From Bacillus sp. CH30_1T (GTDB lineage: Bacteria > Bacillota > Bacilli > Bacillales > Bacillaceae_B): a stretch of 64,000 bases of DNA. A program made the translations under genes and the position numbers. Shown one piece after another: positions 15,350 through 24,689 of the stretch. The notes under the pieces are model-generated. The model saw nothing but the letters and a program-made list of their open reading frames with translations. It searched no databases and was not told the origin of the DNA. Every line of letters begins with the position of its first letter. Position 1 is the first letter of the stretch. The stretch covers positions 187,526-251,525 of the forward strand of contig NZ_VTUY01000001.1 in NCBI RefSeq assembly GCF_008364765.1. The letters are read 5' to 3'.

Positions 15350-16094
15350 GGCTATCACCAAACAGGGCATAAATATTGTTTCGCTTAATTTGTAATTGTT
15401 TTAAAATGAACTCCCGGACGAACTCATCCTCTGGCTGTTGGATAATTTCCTTAGGTGTCCCATACTGGGCGACCTTTCCTTCATTAATAATGAGAATTTT
15501 ATCGGAAAGCGTCAGTGCTTCCTCGGGATCATGGGTTACGATGATCGTCGTGAGCCCCAATTCTTTCGCGATCGACTTAATCCGGTCCTTGATGGACTCC
15601 TTGATCACGCCATCCAGTGCACTGAGCGGTTCATCGAGTAACAGCACTTTCGGCCTGGTCACCAATGTCCGTGCAAGAGCGACTCTTTGCTTCTGACCGC
15701 CTGACAACTCGCCGATGCGTTTTTCTAAATGGGGCTCAAGCTCCAGAAAGTCTATGTATTCCTGCAGTTCTGCCTCTGAGATTTTCGTTTTCTGATTTTT
15801 AAGGCCATACACGATATTTTGATAGGCGTTCAAATTTGGAAATAACGCATAATCCTGAAAAACGATGTTGAATCCACGCTTTTTCATGGAAACATGTGAA
15901 ACGTCCTGATTGTTGAACAAGATTCGTCCATCATCCATGTTTGTCAGTCCAAGGATGATGTTGAGCAACGTTGTTTTCCCGCTTCCGCTCGGACCCAGAA
16001 GCGAAACGATTTCCCCTTGGTTAATGTCAATCGTGATATCCTCTAACACGACTTTTTTATCGAATTGTTTGCGAACTCCATGTAATGTAAGCAA
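15342..16094 (-). CDS. ABC transporter ATPase of phosphonate importer
   Basis: This is an ATP-binding subunit of about 250 residues. It has Walker A GPSGSGKTT, a Q-loop VFQDYALFPN, signature LSGGQKQR, Walker B VLLLDEPLSALD and the switch His in VTHDPEEA. The frame extends to a GTG at 16115, but an ideal AAGGAGGTGA lies inside that extension, five bases before TTG at 16094, so I place the start there. It is the first gene of the AEP operon. A -10-like TATACT at 16122-16127 precedes it. Confidence 0.93.
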   Translation of the reverse strand: MLTLHGVRKQFDKKVVLEDITIDINQGEIVSLLGPSGSGKTTLLNIILGLTNMDDGRILFNNQDVSHVSMKKRGFNIVFQDYALFPNLNAYQNIVYGLKNQKTKISEAELQEYIDFLELEPHLEKRIGELSGGQKQRVALARTLVTRPKVLLLDEPLSALDGVIKESIKDRIKSIAKELGLTTIIVTHDPEEALTLSDKILIINEGKVAQYGTPKEIIQQPEDEFVREFILKQLQIKRNNIYALFGDSHD

Positions 16095-16121
16095 ACTCGT
16101 CACCTCCTTAATCACACCCTC

Positions 16122-16285
16122 AGTATAAAAACTTCGTGTAAATAGACGGCACGCTTTATGTAAACGTTATGTAAAAATCGCACATATCTTACGTAACTTT
16201 TAATTAACTTTTGCATATATTAACAGAGATGTTTTCATATTTTTACATAATCAACATTGAAAGATTCCACCAGTACGCTTACACT
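16122..16285. promoter_or_regulatory. Divergent control region between AEP operon and DeoR-type gene
   Basis: On the plus strand TTGAAA (16257-16262), 17 bases and TACACT (16280-16285) form a sigma-A promoter for the regulator. On the minus strand TATACT (16127-16122) is a -10 for the operon. TTTATGTAAACG (16155-16166) and TTATGTAAAAA (16167-16177) are tandem half-sites. TTTTTACATAA (16240-16250) is the exact reverse complement of the latter, so two arms 62 bases apart could be bridged by a looping repressor. Confidence 0.6.
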
Positions 16286-16314
16286 ACAAGTAACAATTCA
16301 GAATGGGTGAGGTT

Positions 16315-17076
16315 ATGTTTCCACTGGAAAGACGTCAAAGAATCATTGACTTATTAAAAGAAAAGAAGGTACTAAAGCACGCAGAACTTACGGAAGAGTT
16401 AGGCATATCCATTGATACACTTAGGAGAGACTTAAACATCCTTTCTGAAAATAGAGAGATCGAGAAGATTTATGGAGGGATCAAATTAGTCGAAGCTGAC
16501 ACAGGGGAATCCGCGATGGCTGATCGAATGGTCAGCCACCTGGAAGAAAAGGAAAGCATCGCCCGCCTATGCAATGAACAGATTCGAGAGGGAGATTGCA
16601 TATACATCGACAGCGGCTCCACGACCTATCAATTGGCAAAAGCCATCAAGAACAGAAAAAACCTGACCGTCGTGACCAATTCACTGCCTGTCATCACGGA
16701 GCTCATCAACAGTGAAGTCGAACTCATCATTATCGGCGGAAAAATCAGAAGACATGAAAGCTCCGTCGTCGCTTATGATTATATTTTTAATTTCGATGAG
16801 TTAAACATTCTGAAAGCCTTTATTTGCGCGAGTGGAATCACGACCGAGCGAGGCATATCGGATTATAACCTTGAAGAAGCCGTCACAAGGAAAAAAATCA
16901 TCGAGCTCTCGAAAGAAGTCTATGTGGCAGCGGACCACACCAAATTCGGCAAAGAAGTCACCGTCCGGATCGCCCCACTTGAAAAGATCGATTATATTGT
17001 CACGGATCAGCACGTTAGTCCTCATTGGATTGAGGAGTTTATCAGTTGTAATACGAAACTGCTCGTTTCAGAGTAA
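16315..17076 (+). CDS. DeoR-family transcriptional regulator of the AEP cluster
   Basis: The product of about 253 residues has an N-terminal helix-turn-helix (RRQRIIDLLKEKKVL, ELTEELGISIDTLRRDL) and a sugar-phosphate-sensing DeoR C-terminal domain (IYIDSGSTTYQLAKAI, TVVTNSLPV, IIIGGKIRR). The frame is open from 16303, but the ATG at 16315 restores the normal DeoR start (MFPLERRQRIIDLL). It faces away from the AEP operon and shares its control region, so it most likely represses or activates that operon in response to a phosphorylated pathway intermediate. The effector is unknown. Confidence 0.85.
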   Translation: MFPLERRQRIIDLLKEKKVLKHAELTEELGISIDTLRRDLNILSENREIEKIYGGIKLVEADTGESAMADRMVSHLEEKESIARLCNEQIREGDCIYIDSGSTTYQLAKAIKNRKNLTVVTNSLPVITELINSEVELIIIGGKIRRHESSVVAYDYIFNFDELNILKAFICASGITTERGISDYNLEEAVTRKKIIELSKEVYVAADHTKFGKEVTVRIAPLEKIDYIVTDQHVSPHWIEEFISCNTKLLVSE

Positions 17077-17093
17077 TCTAGTTTTCAGTGTGA

Positions 17094-17123
17094 AAACCGC
17101 GACTGGCTCAGCCGTCGCGGTTT
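17094..17123 (+). terminator. Terminator after the DeoR-type gene
   Basis: AAACCGCGAC (17094-17103) and GTCGCGGTTT (17114-17123) form a perfect 10-bp stem followed by GTTTGGG. It lies 18 bases after the stop codon. Confidence 0.88.
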
Positions 17124-17225
17124 GTTTGGGTTATTCAATTGTCGAAAAACTTCAGTCCATAAAAGAGGCGTCATGATCATTCAACATGCTACAATGATGT
17201 TGATTACATTAAGGGAGGAATTGCC

Positions 17226-17723
17226 ATGTTCACAACAGTAAATGATTTCTTACAAGAATGGAAACAAGAAGCCGCCGTAACCCAAAAGGTGCTGGATGCC
17301 CTGACGGATGAGTCATTGAAGCAAGAAGTTGCACCTGATCTGTACAGCATTGGAAGTGTCGCCTGGCACGTCACGGGAGCCACTTATTACTTCCCTGCTC
17401 AGCTCGGCATCACCTTTGAGGTTCCGGATCTTCGGAAAGTAGCACCAACATCAGCCTCAGAAATCAGCGAAACGTATAAAATCGTAAGTGCGCGTCTTTC
17501 AGAAGCCGTTTCTGAACAGGTTTCGGATGAAAAGATGAACGAAATGGTGAATCTATTCGGGATGGACATGTCGGTGCAAGCCGTATTCCGCTTGCTTATT
17601 CAGCACCAGGCTCATCACCGTGGACAGTTGACGGTTCTTATGAGACAGGCTGGTTTGAAGGTACCTGGAGTTTATGGTCCGAGTAAGGAAGAATCGGAAG
17701 CGATGAATGCTCAGAAGAGTTAA
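17226..17723 (+). CDS. DinB-family protein
   Basis: The 165-residue four-helix protein has the DinB metal triad: His in SVAWHVTGA (about 48) and the pair in QHQAHHRGQL (about 126-131). DinB proteins are often metal-dependent thiol transferases or stress proteins; the actual substrate is not predictable here. The ATG follows GGGAGG. It stands alone between two terminators, so it has its own promoter. Confidence 0.88.
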   Translation: MFTTVNDFLQEWKQEAAVTQKVLDALTDESLKQEVAPDLYSIGSVAWHVTGATYYFPAQLGITFEVPDLRKVAPTSASEISETYKIVSARLSEAVSEQVSDEKMNEMVNLFGMDMSVQAVFRLLIQHQAHHRGQLTVLMRQAGLKVPGVYGPSKEESEAMNAQKS

Positions 17724-17735
17724 TGAGAGTGATAA

Positions 17736-17760
17736 ACGGCCGGCGAAAGCCGGTTGTTTT
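17736..17760 (+). terminator. Terminator after DinB gene
   Basis: CCGGC-GAAA-GCCGG, extended to GCCGGC on the left, is capped by a tetraloop of the GNRA type and is followed by TTGTTTTGTT. It ends the preceding gene 15 bases past its stop. Confidence 0.8.
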
Positions 17761-17894
17761 GTTCTCCCTAACATACCTGCAATGGTATATACTAAGAGTA
17801 GACTCCTATAATTTCTTTAGGAGAATAAGAGATTGATAAACGAATCAACTATCAATTTGAATAACCTCTCACTAATGAATAGGATGGATAACAG

Positions 17895-19211
17895 ATGAAG
17901 AAGAATTCTGGTTTTACAAATAATGAAGAAGCCATTACAAGATGTAGGGACTCTTTCGAACATCAACAGGTTCTATATAAACGAACGTTGATGATCATCA
18001 TGATCGCTCAAATTTTTGGAGGCGCAGGGCTTGCTGCAGGTATAACGGTAGGGGCGCTTCTCGCTCAGGATATGCTGGGGACGGACAGCTTCTCAGGCAT
18101 GCCGGTTGCCCTGTTCACTCTGGGTTCAGCCGGGGCTGCCCTCTTTGTTGGACGGCTGTCCCAGCGGTATGGAAGACGAATTGGTCTTTCTGCCGGTTTC
18201 TTGATCGGAGGGATCGGTGCAATGGGGACCGTCGCTGCGGCTGTATCCAATTCGATTATCCTTCTTTTCTTCTCCCTCCTGATCTATGGAGCGGGTACTG
18301 CCACTAACTTGCAGACGCGCTATGCAGGCACAGACTTGGCAAAACCTTCACAAAGAGCCACTGCTGTCAGTTTTGCCATGGTTTCGACCACATTCGGTGC
18401 CGTCGCCGGTCCTAACTTGGTTGATGTGATGGGCATTTTCGCCGAATCAATCGGTATTCCACCTCTTGGCGGACCATTCATTCTGGCATTTGCTGCATAC
18501 ACCCTTGCCGGGATTGTCATCTTTATCTTTATGCGCCCAGACCCATATATGGTGGCGAGAGCTCTTTCGACACCACTGAAAACAAAGGATGGCGGCTTTG
18601 CCACTGAAGTGATCACTTCGTCCGAAAGAAACAAACGGGGCATTTTCCTAGGGGCGACAGTCATGATCTTGACTCAAATCGTCATGGTCGCCGTCATGAC
18701 CATGACTCCTGTCCACATGGGCCATCATGGACATGGGCTATCGGCCATCGGTCTAATTATCGGCATTCACATCGGTGCGATGTACCTTCCTTCACTGGTT
18801 ACCGGGGTCCTTGTTGATAAAGTCGGGCGGATGCCCATGGTTCTTGCATCTGCCCTTACGCTTCTTGCTTCCGGAATCCTGGCAGCGATGGCACCAACCG
18901 ATTCAATCCTGATTCTTGCCATTGCACTCGCACTTCTTGGACTTGGCTGGAACTTCGGATTGATCAGCGGCACAGCCATTCTTGTCGACTCGACAGATCC
19001 TGCTACCCGGGCAAAAACCCAAGGAACGGTGGACGTATTCGTAGCCTTATCCGGTGCTGCCGGCGGTGTTCTATCAGGAGTCATCGTTGCTTTCTCAAGT
19101 TATCCCACCCTTTCGATAGGTGGGGGAATTATTTCACTTGTCCTTATTCCAGCAATGATTTGGTTTCTTGTAGTTTCCAAACAAACTGGCAAAAACAAAG
19201 GAGTTTCATAA
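17895..19211 (+). CDS. MFS transporter
   Basis: The 438-residue major facilitator has about 12 membrane helices after a charged cytoplasmic N-terminus of about 28 residues. The loop 2-3 motif reads GRLSQRYGRRIG (about 94-105), with a second half copy, GVLVDKVGRMPMV. A His-rich loop (MGHHGHG) sits between helices in the second half. Similar proteins are annotated as drug or uncharacterised exporters. The substrate cannot be given. A perfect 8-bp hairpin CTCCTATA...TAGGAG lies in the upstream gap (about 17803-17823) and may have a regulatory or terminator role. Confidence 0.88.
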   Translation: MKKNSGFTNNEEAITRCRDSFEHQQVLYKRTLMIIMIAQIFGGAGLAAGITVGALLAQDMLGTDSFSGMPVALFTLGSAGAALFVGRLSQRYGRRIGLSAGFLIGGIGAMGTVAAAVSNSIILLFFSLLIYGAGTATNLQTRYAGTDLAKPSQRATAVSFAMVSTTFGAVAGPNLVDVMGIFAESIGIPPLGGPFILAFAAYTLAGIVIFIFMRPDPYMVARALSTPLKTKDGGFATEVITSSERNKRGIFLGATVMILTQIVMVAVMTMTPVHMGHHGHGLSAIGLIIGIHIGAMYLPSLVTGVLVDKVGRMPMVLASALTLLASGILAAMAPTDSILILAIALALLGLGWNFGLISGTAILVDSTDPATRAKTQGTVDVFVALSGAAGGVLSGVIVAFSSYPTLSIGGGIISLVLIPAMIWFLVVSKQTGKNKGVS

Positions 19212-19257
19212 TTATAGAAACTCTGTAAGGAAATGTTCAAACATCCCCTTAAATAAA

Positions 19258-19316
19258 AGGCCTGACCCCTGATACACTACCACTTTAGCGTACCGGGGGT
19301 CTGGCCCCTTTTTTAC
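19258..19316. terminator. Bidirectional hairpin, GGGGTCTGGCCCC type
   Basis: AGGCCTGACCCC (about 19259-19270) pairs imperfectly with GGGGTCTGGCCCC (about 19297-19309) and is followed by TTTTTT. It separates the MFS gene from the converging EamA gene. Related sequence occurs at 21162-21190. Confidence 0.7.
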
Positions 19317-20184
19317 TCTCTTCCGACTTCAGAATCAACATCCCAATCCCTATTAACAATAAACCAATCCCTATCCACGAAGTGAGAGCTAAGTGTTCAC
19401 CGATCAAGAATACGCCCAACAATGCAGCCGTCAGGGGTTCTCCTAATGAAAGGGTAACGGCCGTGGAAGACGGAAGGTGAATAAGACCTATTGCAAACAG
19501 AAAATAAGCAAATCCAGTTGCGACGATTCCAAGATGGAGGCTTACGGCGAAACCATTCCCCTCCGTGATCCACGAAATGTCATAGAGGAATAACAATGGT
19601 GATAAGATGATAGCACTGATGGAAAATACGACTGCCACGATCACGATGGGAGAATGTCTCCCAACTAATTTCCCACTGACAAAGGTGTAACTTGCAAAGG
19701 ATAATCCTGCCCCCAAAGCCATCACGATTCCATATGGATCTACATTCATGGACTCTTTATTGACAAAAATCATTAAGCATCCAATCACAGATAGGACCGT
19801 AGAGTACCACCATACCCTCCCTGGACTTTTTTTCAAAAAAAACCATTCAATCATACCCGATAAAATAGGCGCACTGCCAATCGCGATCACGGTTCCAATG
19901 GCCACTCCCGTCATGGTGACGGCTGAGAAAAAGAGAGGTTGATAACAGGCCATGCAAAGGGCAGCCAGGAACGTTTCCTTGATGGGCCAATGTCTAAGGT
20001 TCAACTTCCCCAGTAACAGAACGATCATGAATAAAGGAATACCACCCAGAGCTAAACGCACAGCCCCAATCACGACCGGGTGCGCAGCCTCTGGAGCGAG
20101 TGCCTGAGCGGTTCCGGTGGTACCCCATAATATGGCGGCAAGTAAAACCAAAAAGGGAGCCAACTTTTCTTGCATACGATTCAC
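19285..20184 (-). CDS. EamA-family (DMT superfamily) transporter
   Basis: The 299-residue protein has ten hydrophobic helices as two EamA repeats (for example LAAILWGTTGTAQAL at the start and ALGAGLSFASYTFVSG at the start of repeat two). EamA proteins export metabolites or drugs. Its stop lies within the bidirectional hairpin region. The AraC-type regulator gene begins on the same strand upstream and ends 73 bases before this start, so the two may be co-transcribed. Confidence 0.9.
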   Translation of the reverse strand: MNRMQEKLAPFLVLLAAILWGTTGTAQALAPEAAHPVVIGAVRLALGGIPLFMIVLLLGKLNLRHWPIKETFLAALCMACYQPLFFSAVTMTGVAIGTVIAIGSAPILSGMIEWFFLKKSPGRVWWYSTVLSVIGCLMIFVNKESMNVDPYGIVMALGAGLSFASYTFVSGKLVGRHSPIVIVAVVFSISAIILSPLLFLYDISWITEGNGFAVSLHLGIVATGFAYFLFAIGLIHLPSSTAVTLSLGEPLTAALLGVFLIGEHLALTSWIGIGLLLIGIGMLILKSEESKKGARPPVR

Positions 20185-20256
20185 CCCAATAAAAAGAACT
20201 TACCCTCATTGTAGAAGAAAGCGTATCGTTTCTCTTTACCGGGTTTAAGCGACCTT

Positions 20257-20961
20257 TTATCCATTTTTAATCATTCTGTACGTCTGGGGAGTGGTTCCTT
20301 CCCACTTCACAAACCATCTGGTAAAGGATGATGAGTTTTCAAAGCCTATTTCTTCGCTTATAGCCGACATACTCCAGGAGGTCGTCATTAACAATTGCTT
20401 CGCTTCCTGCAGCCGTAATTCCGTAATATACATCTTGGGGCTTTTACCTGTTTTCCGCTTAAACCATGCGGAATAATAAACAGGATGATAATGTTCGATA
20501 GCAGCTAAAGTATCCAAGCTCAAGGACTCCTTATAATGATGATGAATATACTCAATTGAAGCAAAAGGATTTGTTTTTAATTTATGTGTCACATATCGGG
20601 TTAAATCCTTTAGAGCATCCGAAGATCCTCTCTTATTCTTGGACTCTTCTAACAGTAAAAAACGAATCGAAGCCCACGATTCATCCAACCGGACATACAT
20701 ACTTTCCGTATCACCCGGTAAAAAATGCTCAGGAATATCCAGGGTGAGGAATTCATTCCGATCAGTAGAACGAAAATCATGACTATACAGAGGCGGAAGA
20801 TAAAAGCAATATTCTGAAGTGAGGTTGAATTCCTGCATGTTCGTCTTGATGTCTAAGGAACCCTGCAATGGAAACAAAAATTGACCAAAATCATGTTGAT
20901 GAGATTGAATGTCTCTAGAATACGATCGTTTATCACAAATCACCTGATTACTTCTATCCAC
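20257..20961 (-). CDS. AraC-family transcriptional regulator
   Basis: The 234-residue protein has an N-terminal cupin-like sensor (HQHDFGQFLFPLQGSL) and a C-terminal AraC double helix-turn-helix: SLDTLAAIEHYHPVYYSAWFK is the first helix pair and SAISEEIGFENSSSFTRWF the second, with TTPQTYR at the end. Its position just upstream of the EamA transporter gene suggests it controls that gene. The ligand is unknown. Confidence 0.88.
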   Translation of the reverse strand: MDRSNQVICDKRSYSRDIQSHQHDFGQFLFPLQGSLDIKTNMQEFNLTSEYCFYLPPLYSHDFRSTDRNEFLTLDIPEHFLPGDTESMYVRLDESWASIRFLLLEESKNKRGSSDALKDLTRYVTHKLKTNPFASIEYIHHHYKESLSLDTLAAIEHYHPVYYSAWFKRKTGKSPKMYITELRLQEAKQLLMTTSWSMSAISEEIGFENSSSFTRWFVKWEGTTPQTYRMIKNG

Positions 20962-21194
20962 CCTAACCCTCCCTTTCTTCTATCCACCTCTTCTATAATG
21001 TATGAGAGATGTCATTTTATATATAATCATAAATAATCGTTCTGTCTACTGGCAAGATGAATCGGTACACTCAACCAACTCTGCTTTACCTCTGAATGAA
21101 GGTAGAATTCAACTATCTCCTTCCATTCATTCCTTTACTACTGATTCATTGATTTGCCAGCGTACCTGGGGTCTGGTCCCTTCTTCCTAAACCA

Positions 21195-21359
21195 TTACAT
21201 CTCAAAGCCCGATTTCCTTAAAATGAATAAGGACGTAACCAAGATAACAGGAACCGAAATGAATAAGTATAAAATACCTCTAGGCATCATCATGTTAAAA
21301 AAGTAGAAAAATAAAGTTACCCAAACGCCCGTGATCATCAGACCAAATATTTTTTTCAT
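21195..21359 (-). CDS. Small two-TM membrane protein
   Basis: Starting at ATG 21359 (MKKIFGLMITG), this encodes about 54 residues with two hydrophobic helices separated by MMMPRG, ending ILRKSGFEM. An alternative TTG at 21383 has no ribosome site, while AGGGGG precedes the ATG at a rather long 13 bases. Family unknown. Confidence 0.55.
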   Translation of the reverse strand: MKKIFGLMITGVWVTLFFYFFNMMMPRGILYLFISVPVILVTSLFILRKSGFEM

Positions 21360-21449
21360 AGATGTATAGAAGCCCCCTATCAATCTTCTAGGAAATTTTT
21401 TACATTCTTAAATCTACTATACGCAGGTTTATGCACTAACCGAAAACCA

Positions 21450-22061
21450 TCACTTCTTAAGATTTTCCTTCATTAATGAGGCAATCCGTTGCTCATCTGT
21501 ATTGGGAATTTGTTGAAGATGATTGATAACCCGCTCTTGTCGTTGTAATGAATGATTTTGACTTAACTTCGCTTTTCCTTCGATATGATTGATTTTGATT
21601 TTGAACCCTTGCACTCCCTTGCTCATACCAGCGAGAAACTTAGCATCTACATCCTGTAGTCGGTATGAACCGTCTGGAGCTTCATATTTCGATACCATCT
21701 CATGTAAGGAACCGATCAGCTCATTTTCGTCCTTTATAAGCTCGACTTCTCCATACACATGAACGGACACGTAGTTCCATGTTGGGACTGCTTGATTCGT
21801 CTCGTACCAGGATGGGGAGACATAACAATGAGGACCATGGAAAACAGCCAAAACGGTTTGATTTTCAATCTCTTTCCACTGAGGATTCGGACGGGCAAAG
21901 TGGCCATATAAGTGCGTATTCTCCTTGCTTAATAGCAGCGGTAAATGTGTGGCAACCGGCCTTCCATTGTGTTGAGAAAAAAGAGTCGCAAAACTGTGTT
22001 CGTTTATGATTCCGTAAGTCACCGATTCATCTGTTACCTTAAAGTCATTTGGAATATACAT
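21450..22061 (-). CDS. paiB: PaiB-like FMN-binding regulatory protein
   Basis: The 203-residue protein starts MYIPNDFK, and [12 protein letters not shown] and [12 protein letters not shown] occupy the positions typical of PaiB. In B. subtilis, PaiAB are described as negative regulators of degradative-enzyme genes and sporulation. The gene follows paiA with a short gap, in a marR-paiA-paiB operon. Confidence 0.9.
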   Translation of the reverse strand: MYIPNDFKVTDESVTYGIINEHSFATLFSQHNGRPVATHLPLLLSKENTHLYGHFARPNPQWKEIENQTVLAVFHGPHCYVSPSWYETNQAVPTWNYVSVHVYGEVELIKDENELIGSLHEMVSKYEAPDGSYRLQDVDAKFLAGMSKGVQGFKIKINHIEGKAKLSQNHSLQRQERVINHLQQIPNTDEQRIASLMKENLKK

Positions 22062-22083
22062 AATGATCCACCTTTCAGAAATG

Positions 22084-22614
<531 letters not shown>

Positions 22615-22617
22615 TCA

Positions 22618-23070
22618 TCAATACTGTCTCTTATTTCCCTTTTTGACATATTCCCAGTCTTTTTCGACATTTGCCCTTACTCTTTGAAGAAGGTGGAAAA
22701 TCGTTTCCACTTCACTATCGGAAAACCCCTCTAATGCCATGAGATCGGAATGATCATTTTCCCTTTTTACCAAAGGATAGACCGTCTTCCCTTTCTCTGT
22801 TGGAAAGAGTTTTTTAATTTTTTTGTTCTGATCGTCTTCTTTCTTTTCAATAAAACCATTGATTTGTAATTTTTTTATCGCACGAGCTGCTGTTGTCCGG
22901 TCTACTTTTATCATCTCAGCTACCTTTTCTTGAATGATCCCCGGGTTTTCACATATGCGCACAAAGTACAAATACTGCCCTTTTGTCAGGTCATATTCCT
23001 TAAATTCTATATTACTGATCGAATCAAGCGCCCTTGCAATCATTCCAATTTCACGAAGAATTCCTTTCAT
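22618..23070 (-). CDS. MarR-family transcriptional regulator
   Basis: The 150-residue winged-helix protein has the MarR DNA-binding region EKVAEMIKVDRTTAARAIKKL (about 53-73) and the wing EKKEDDQNKK. It heads the marR-paiA-paiB operon. The perfect palindrome at 23117-23142, 47 bases upstream of its start, is the obvious operator and would give autoregulation. Confidence 0.9.
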   Translation of the reverse strand: MKGILREIGMIARALDSISNIEFKEYDLTKGQYLYFVRICENPGIIQEKVAEMIKVDRTTAARAIKKLQINGFIEKKEDDQNKKIKKLFPTEKGKTVYPLVKRENDHSDLMALEGFSDSEVETIFHLLQRVRANVEKDWEYVKKGNKRQY

Positions 23071-23116
23071 AATGAACTCCTTATTTTTAGTAAATAATAT
23101 AGTTAAAATCTACCTT

Positions 23117-23142
23117 ATTTTTGTTGCATTTGCAACAAAAAT
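23117..23142. promoter_or_regulatory. MarR-type palindromic operator
   Basis: ATTTTTGTTGC and GCAACAAAAAT form a perfect 11-bp inverted repeat around four central bases. The site is between the divergent marR operon and the YitT gene, so one bound dimer could control both. Confidence 0.75.
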
Positions 23143-23217
23143 AAAAAAAACAGTGCTTCCTCATGCAGTTGCCCTGTGCTATAGTATCCTAGTATTCAAA
23201 TAGAACGGAGTGATGAA

Positions 23218-24051
23218 ATGAATACGACTGTGAAAGAAATTACGTTAATTATTATAGGGTCCCTTTTCTTTGCCCTTGGGGTTAACTTATTTGCAATCCC
23301 GAACGAGCTTGGGGAAGGCGGCGTTACGGGTATTTCCATGACCCTTTATTATGTATTTGGATGGTCACCTGGTATCTCTAACTTCGTGATGAACGGAATC
23401 CTCTTAGCAATCGGTTATAAAGTGCTAAATAAACGAGTGACATGGTATACCATGCTTGCGATCTTCTTTAGCTCCCTCTTTATCCATTTGACAGAAGGCA
23501 TGGGCCATTCTGTCGACATCATGCTTGGGACGGTCTTTGCCGGTGTTTTCATCGGTCTCGGGCTGGGGATTGTGTTGCGTTCAGGGGGGACCACTGGCGG
23601 ATCAACCATCATTGCCCGCATGCTTAACCAGCATTTTGGCTGGGCTGTCAGTACCTCGATGTTCGTGTTCGATATTATTGTCGTTCTTGGTTCATCGTTT
23701 GTCATCGGGGTAGAGAATACGATGTACACAGGAATATCCATCTATATCAGTACGAAGATCCTGGATTACTTGATTGATGGTTTTGATACAAGAAAGGCTG
23801 TCACGATCATTTCCGAGCACACCGCCGCCATCGCAGAAAAAGTGAGTGACGAAATGGACCGGGGGGTTACCGTCATTAATGCAAAAGGTCACTATTCGAA
23901 AGAGTCAAAGGATATCTTGTATGTGGTGATCAATAAGCAGGAACTGTTCCTCTTAAAGAAGATGATCCAGCAAATTGATGAGAAAGCCTTTGTCGTTGTT
24001 CATGACGTGAGAGATGTGTTTGGGGAAGGATTTACGTTTCCGAAGACGTAA
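23218..24051 (+). CDS. YitT-family membrane protein (DUF161/DUF2179)
   Basis: The 277-residue protein has five or six membrane helices and the GGVTGISM and GSGGTTGGSTI motifs of YitT proteins (the second as RSGGTTGGSTIIARML, about 121-136). The soluble C-terminal DUF2179 domain ends in VHDVRDVFGEGF. The family is widespread in Bacillus and its function is unclear. It runs opposite to the marR operon and shares its operator region. Confidence 0.9.
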   Translation: MNTTVKEITLIIIGSLFFALGVNLFAIPNELGEGGVTGISMTLYYVFGWSPGISNFVMNGILLAIGYKVLNKRVTWYTMLAIFFSSLFIHLTEGMGHSVDIMLGTVFAGVFIGLGLGIVLRSGGTTGGSTIIARMLNQHFGWAVSTSMFVFDIIVVLGSSFVIGVENTMYTGISIYISTKILDYLIDGFDTRKAVTIISEHTAAIAEKVSDEMDRGVTVINAKGHYSKESKDILYVVINKQELFLLKKMIQQIDEKAFVVVHDVRDVFGEGFTFPKT

Positions 24052-24059
24052 GAAATTGT

Positions 24060-24088
24060 GTCTGGCCCGTGGCGGTTGCCGCGGGTCA
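24060..24088 (+). terminator. GC-rich hairpin after YitT gene
   Basis: CTGGCCCGTGGCGG and GCCGCGGGTCAG form an imperfect stem followed by TTTTA. It lies right after the YitT stop. Confidence 0.7.
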
Positions 24089-24170
24089 GTTTTACTTTGC
24101 CCAACTCAGCCAGGGACTTTTACTCCTACACTCAAATTTTATATAAAATGAACCAACTTTTTAGAAGCCA

Positions 24171-24234
24171 GTGGGACAGGTCCGTCCACCGGCTCCCAGG
24201 CACATGGGAACTGCCCCTGTGGAATCTGTCCCAC
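24171..24234. repeat. 64-bp inverted repeat between converging genes
   Basis: GTGGGACAG (24171-24179) and CTGTCCCAC (24226-24234) are exact inverted arms; the interior is GC-rich with further pairing. It sits before the convergent UspA gene end and has no T tail. Confidence 0.7.
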
Positions 24235-24258
24235 CCAAAGCGGTGCAGCCTCTTTTGC

Positions 24259-24678
24259 TTATTTCACGATTAAAACAGGGCAATTTGCACGTTTTGCTAC
24301 CTTATGACTGACACTTCCCAACACAAACTCTTGAAGGCCATTTAACCCTCTGCTGCCAATAATTGCGATATCAAATTGGTTCTTATTAATATAATCAACA
24401 ATGATCGGACCAGGTTCTCCATGCAAAATTGTCAGCTTATATGTTACTCCAGCTTCTTTTGCGATTTTCTCAACCGTTTTCAAACGCTCTACTCGGGAAT
24501 CTCCCAATTCATTTGAATTCCAATTTTTCAATACATCTGATTTTGCTCTGTCATGATCAACGACATATACAACATCTACTGCAGAACCTTGACTGCATTT
24601 GGCTATGTGGATTGCATTTTCAGCAGCACGTTTTGAATGCTCGGAACCATCCGAAGCCAACAGGATTTTTTTATACAT
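24259..24678 (-). CDS. Universal stress protein (UspA family)
   Basis: The 139-residue alpha/beta protein begins KKILLASDGSEHSKRA and contains the G-2x-G-9x-GS ATP-binding motif in GSRGLNGLQEFVLGSV (about 115-130). It is thus the ATP-binding class. It follows the SulP transporter gene closely on the same strand, a pairing found in Bacillus genomes, and may tune that transporter. Confidence 0.93.
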   Translation of the reverse strand: MYKKILLASDGSEHSKRAAENAIHIAKCSQGSAVDVVYVVDHDRAKSDVLKNWNSNELGDSRVERLKTVEKIAKEAGVTYKLTILHGEPGPIIVDYINKNQFDIAIIGSRGLNGLQEFVLGSVSHKVAKRANCPVLIVK

Positions 24679-24689
24679 ACTTTCCCCCC

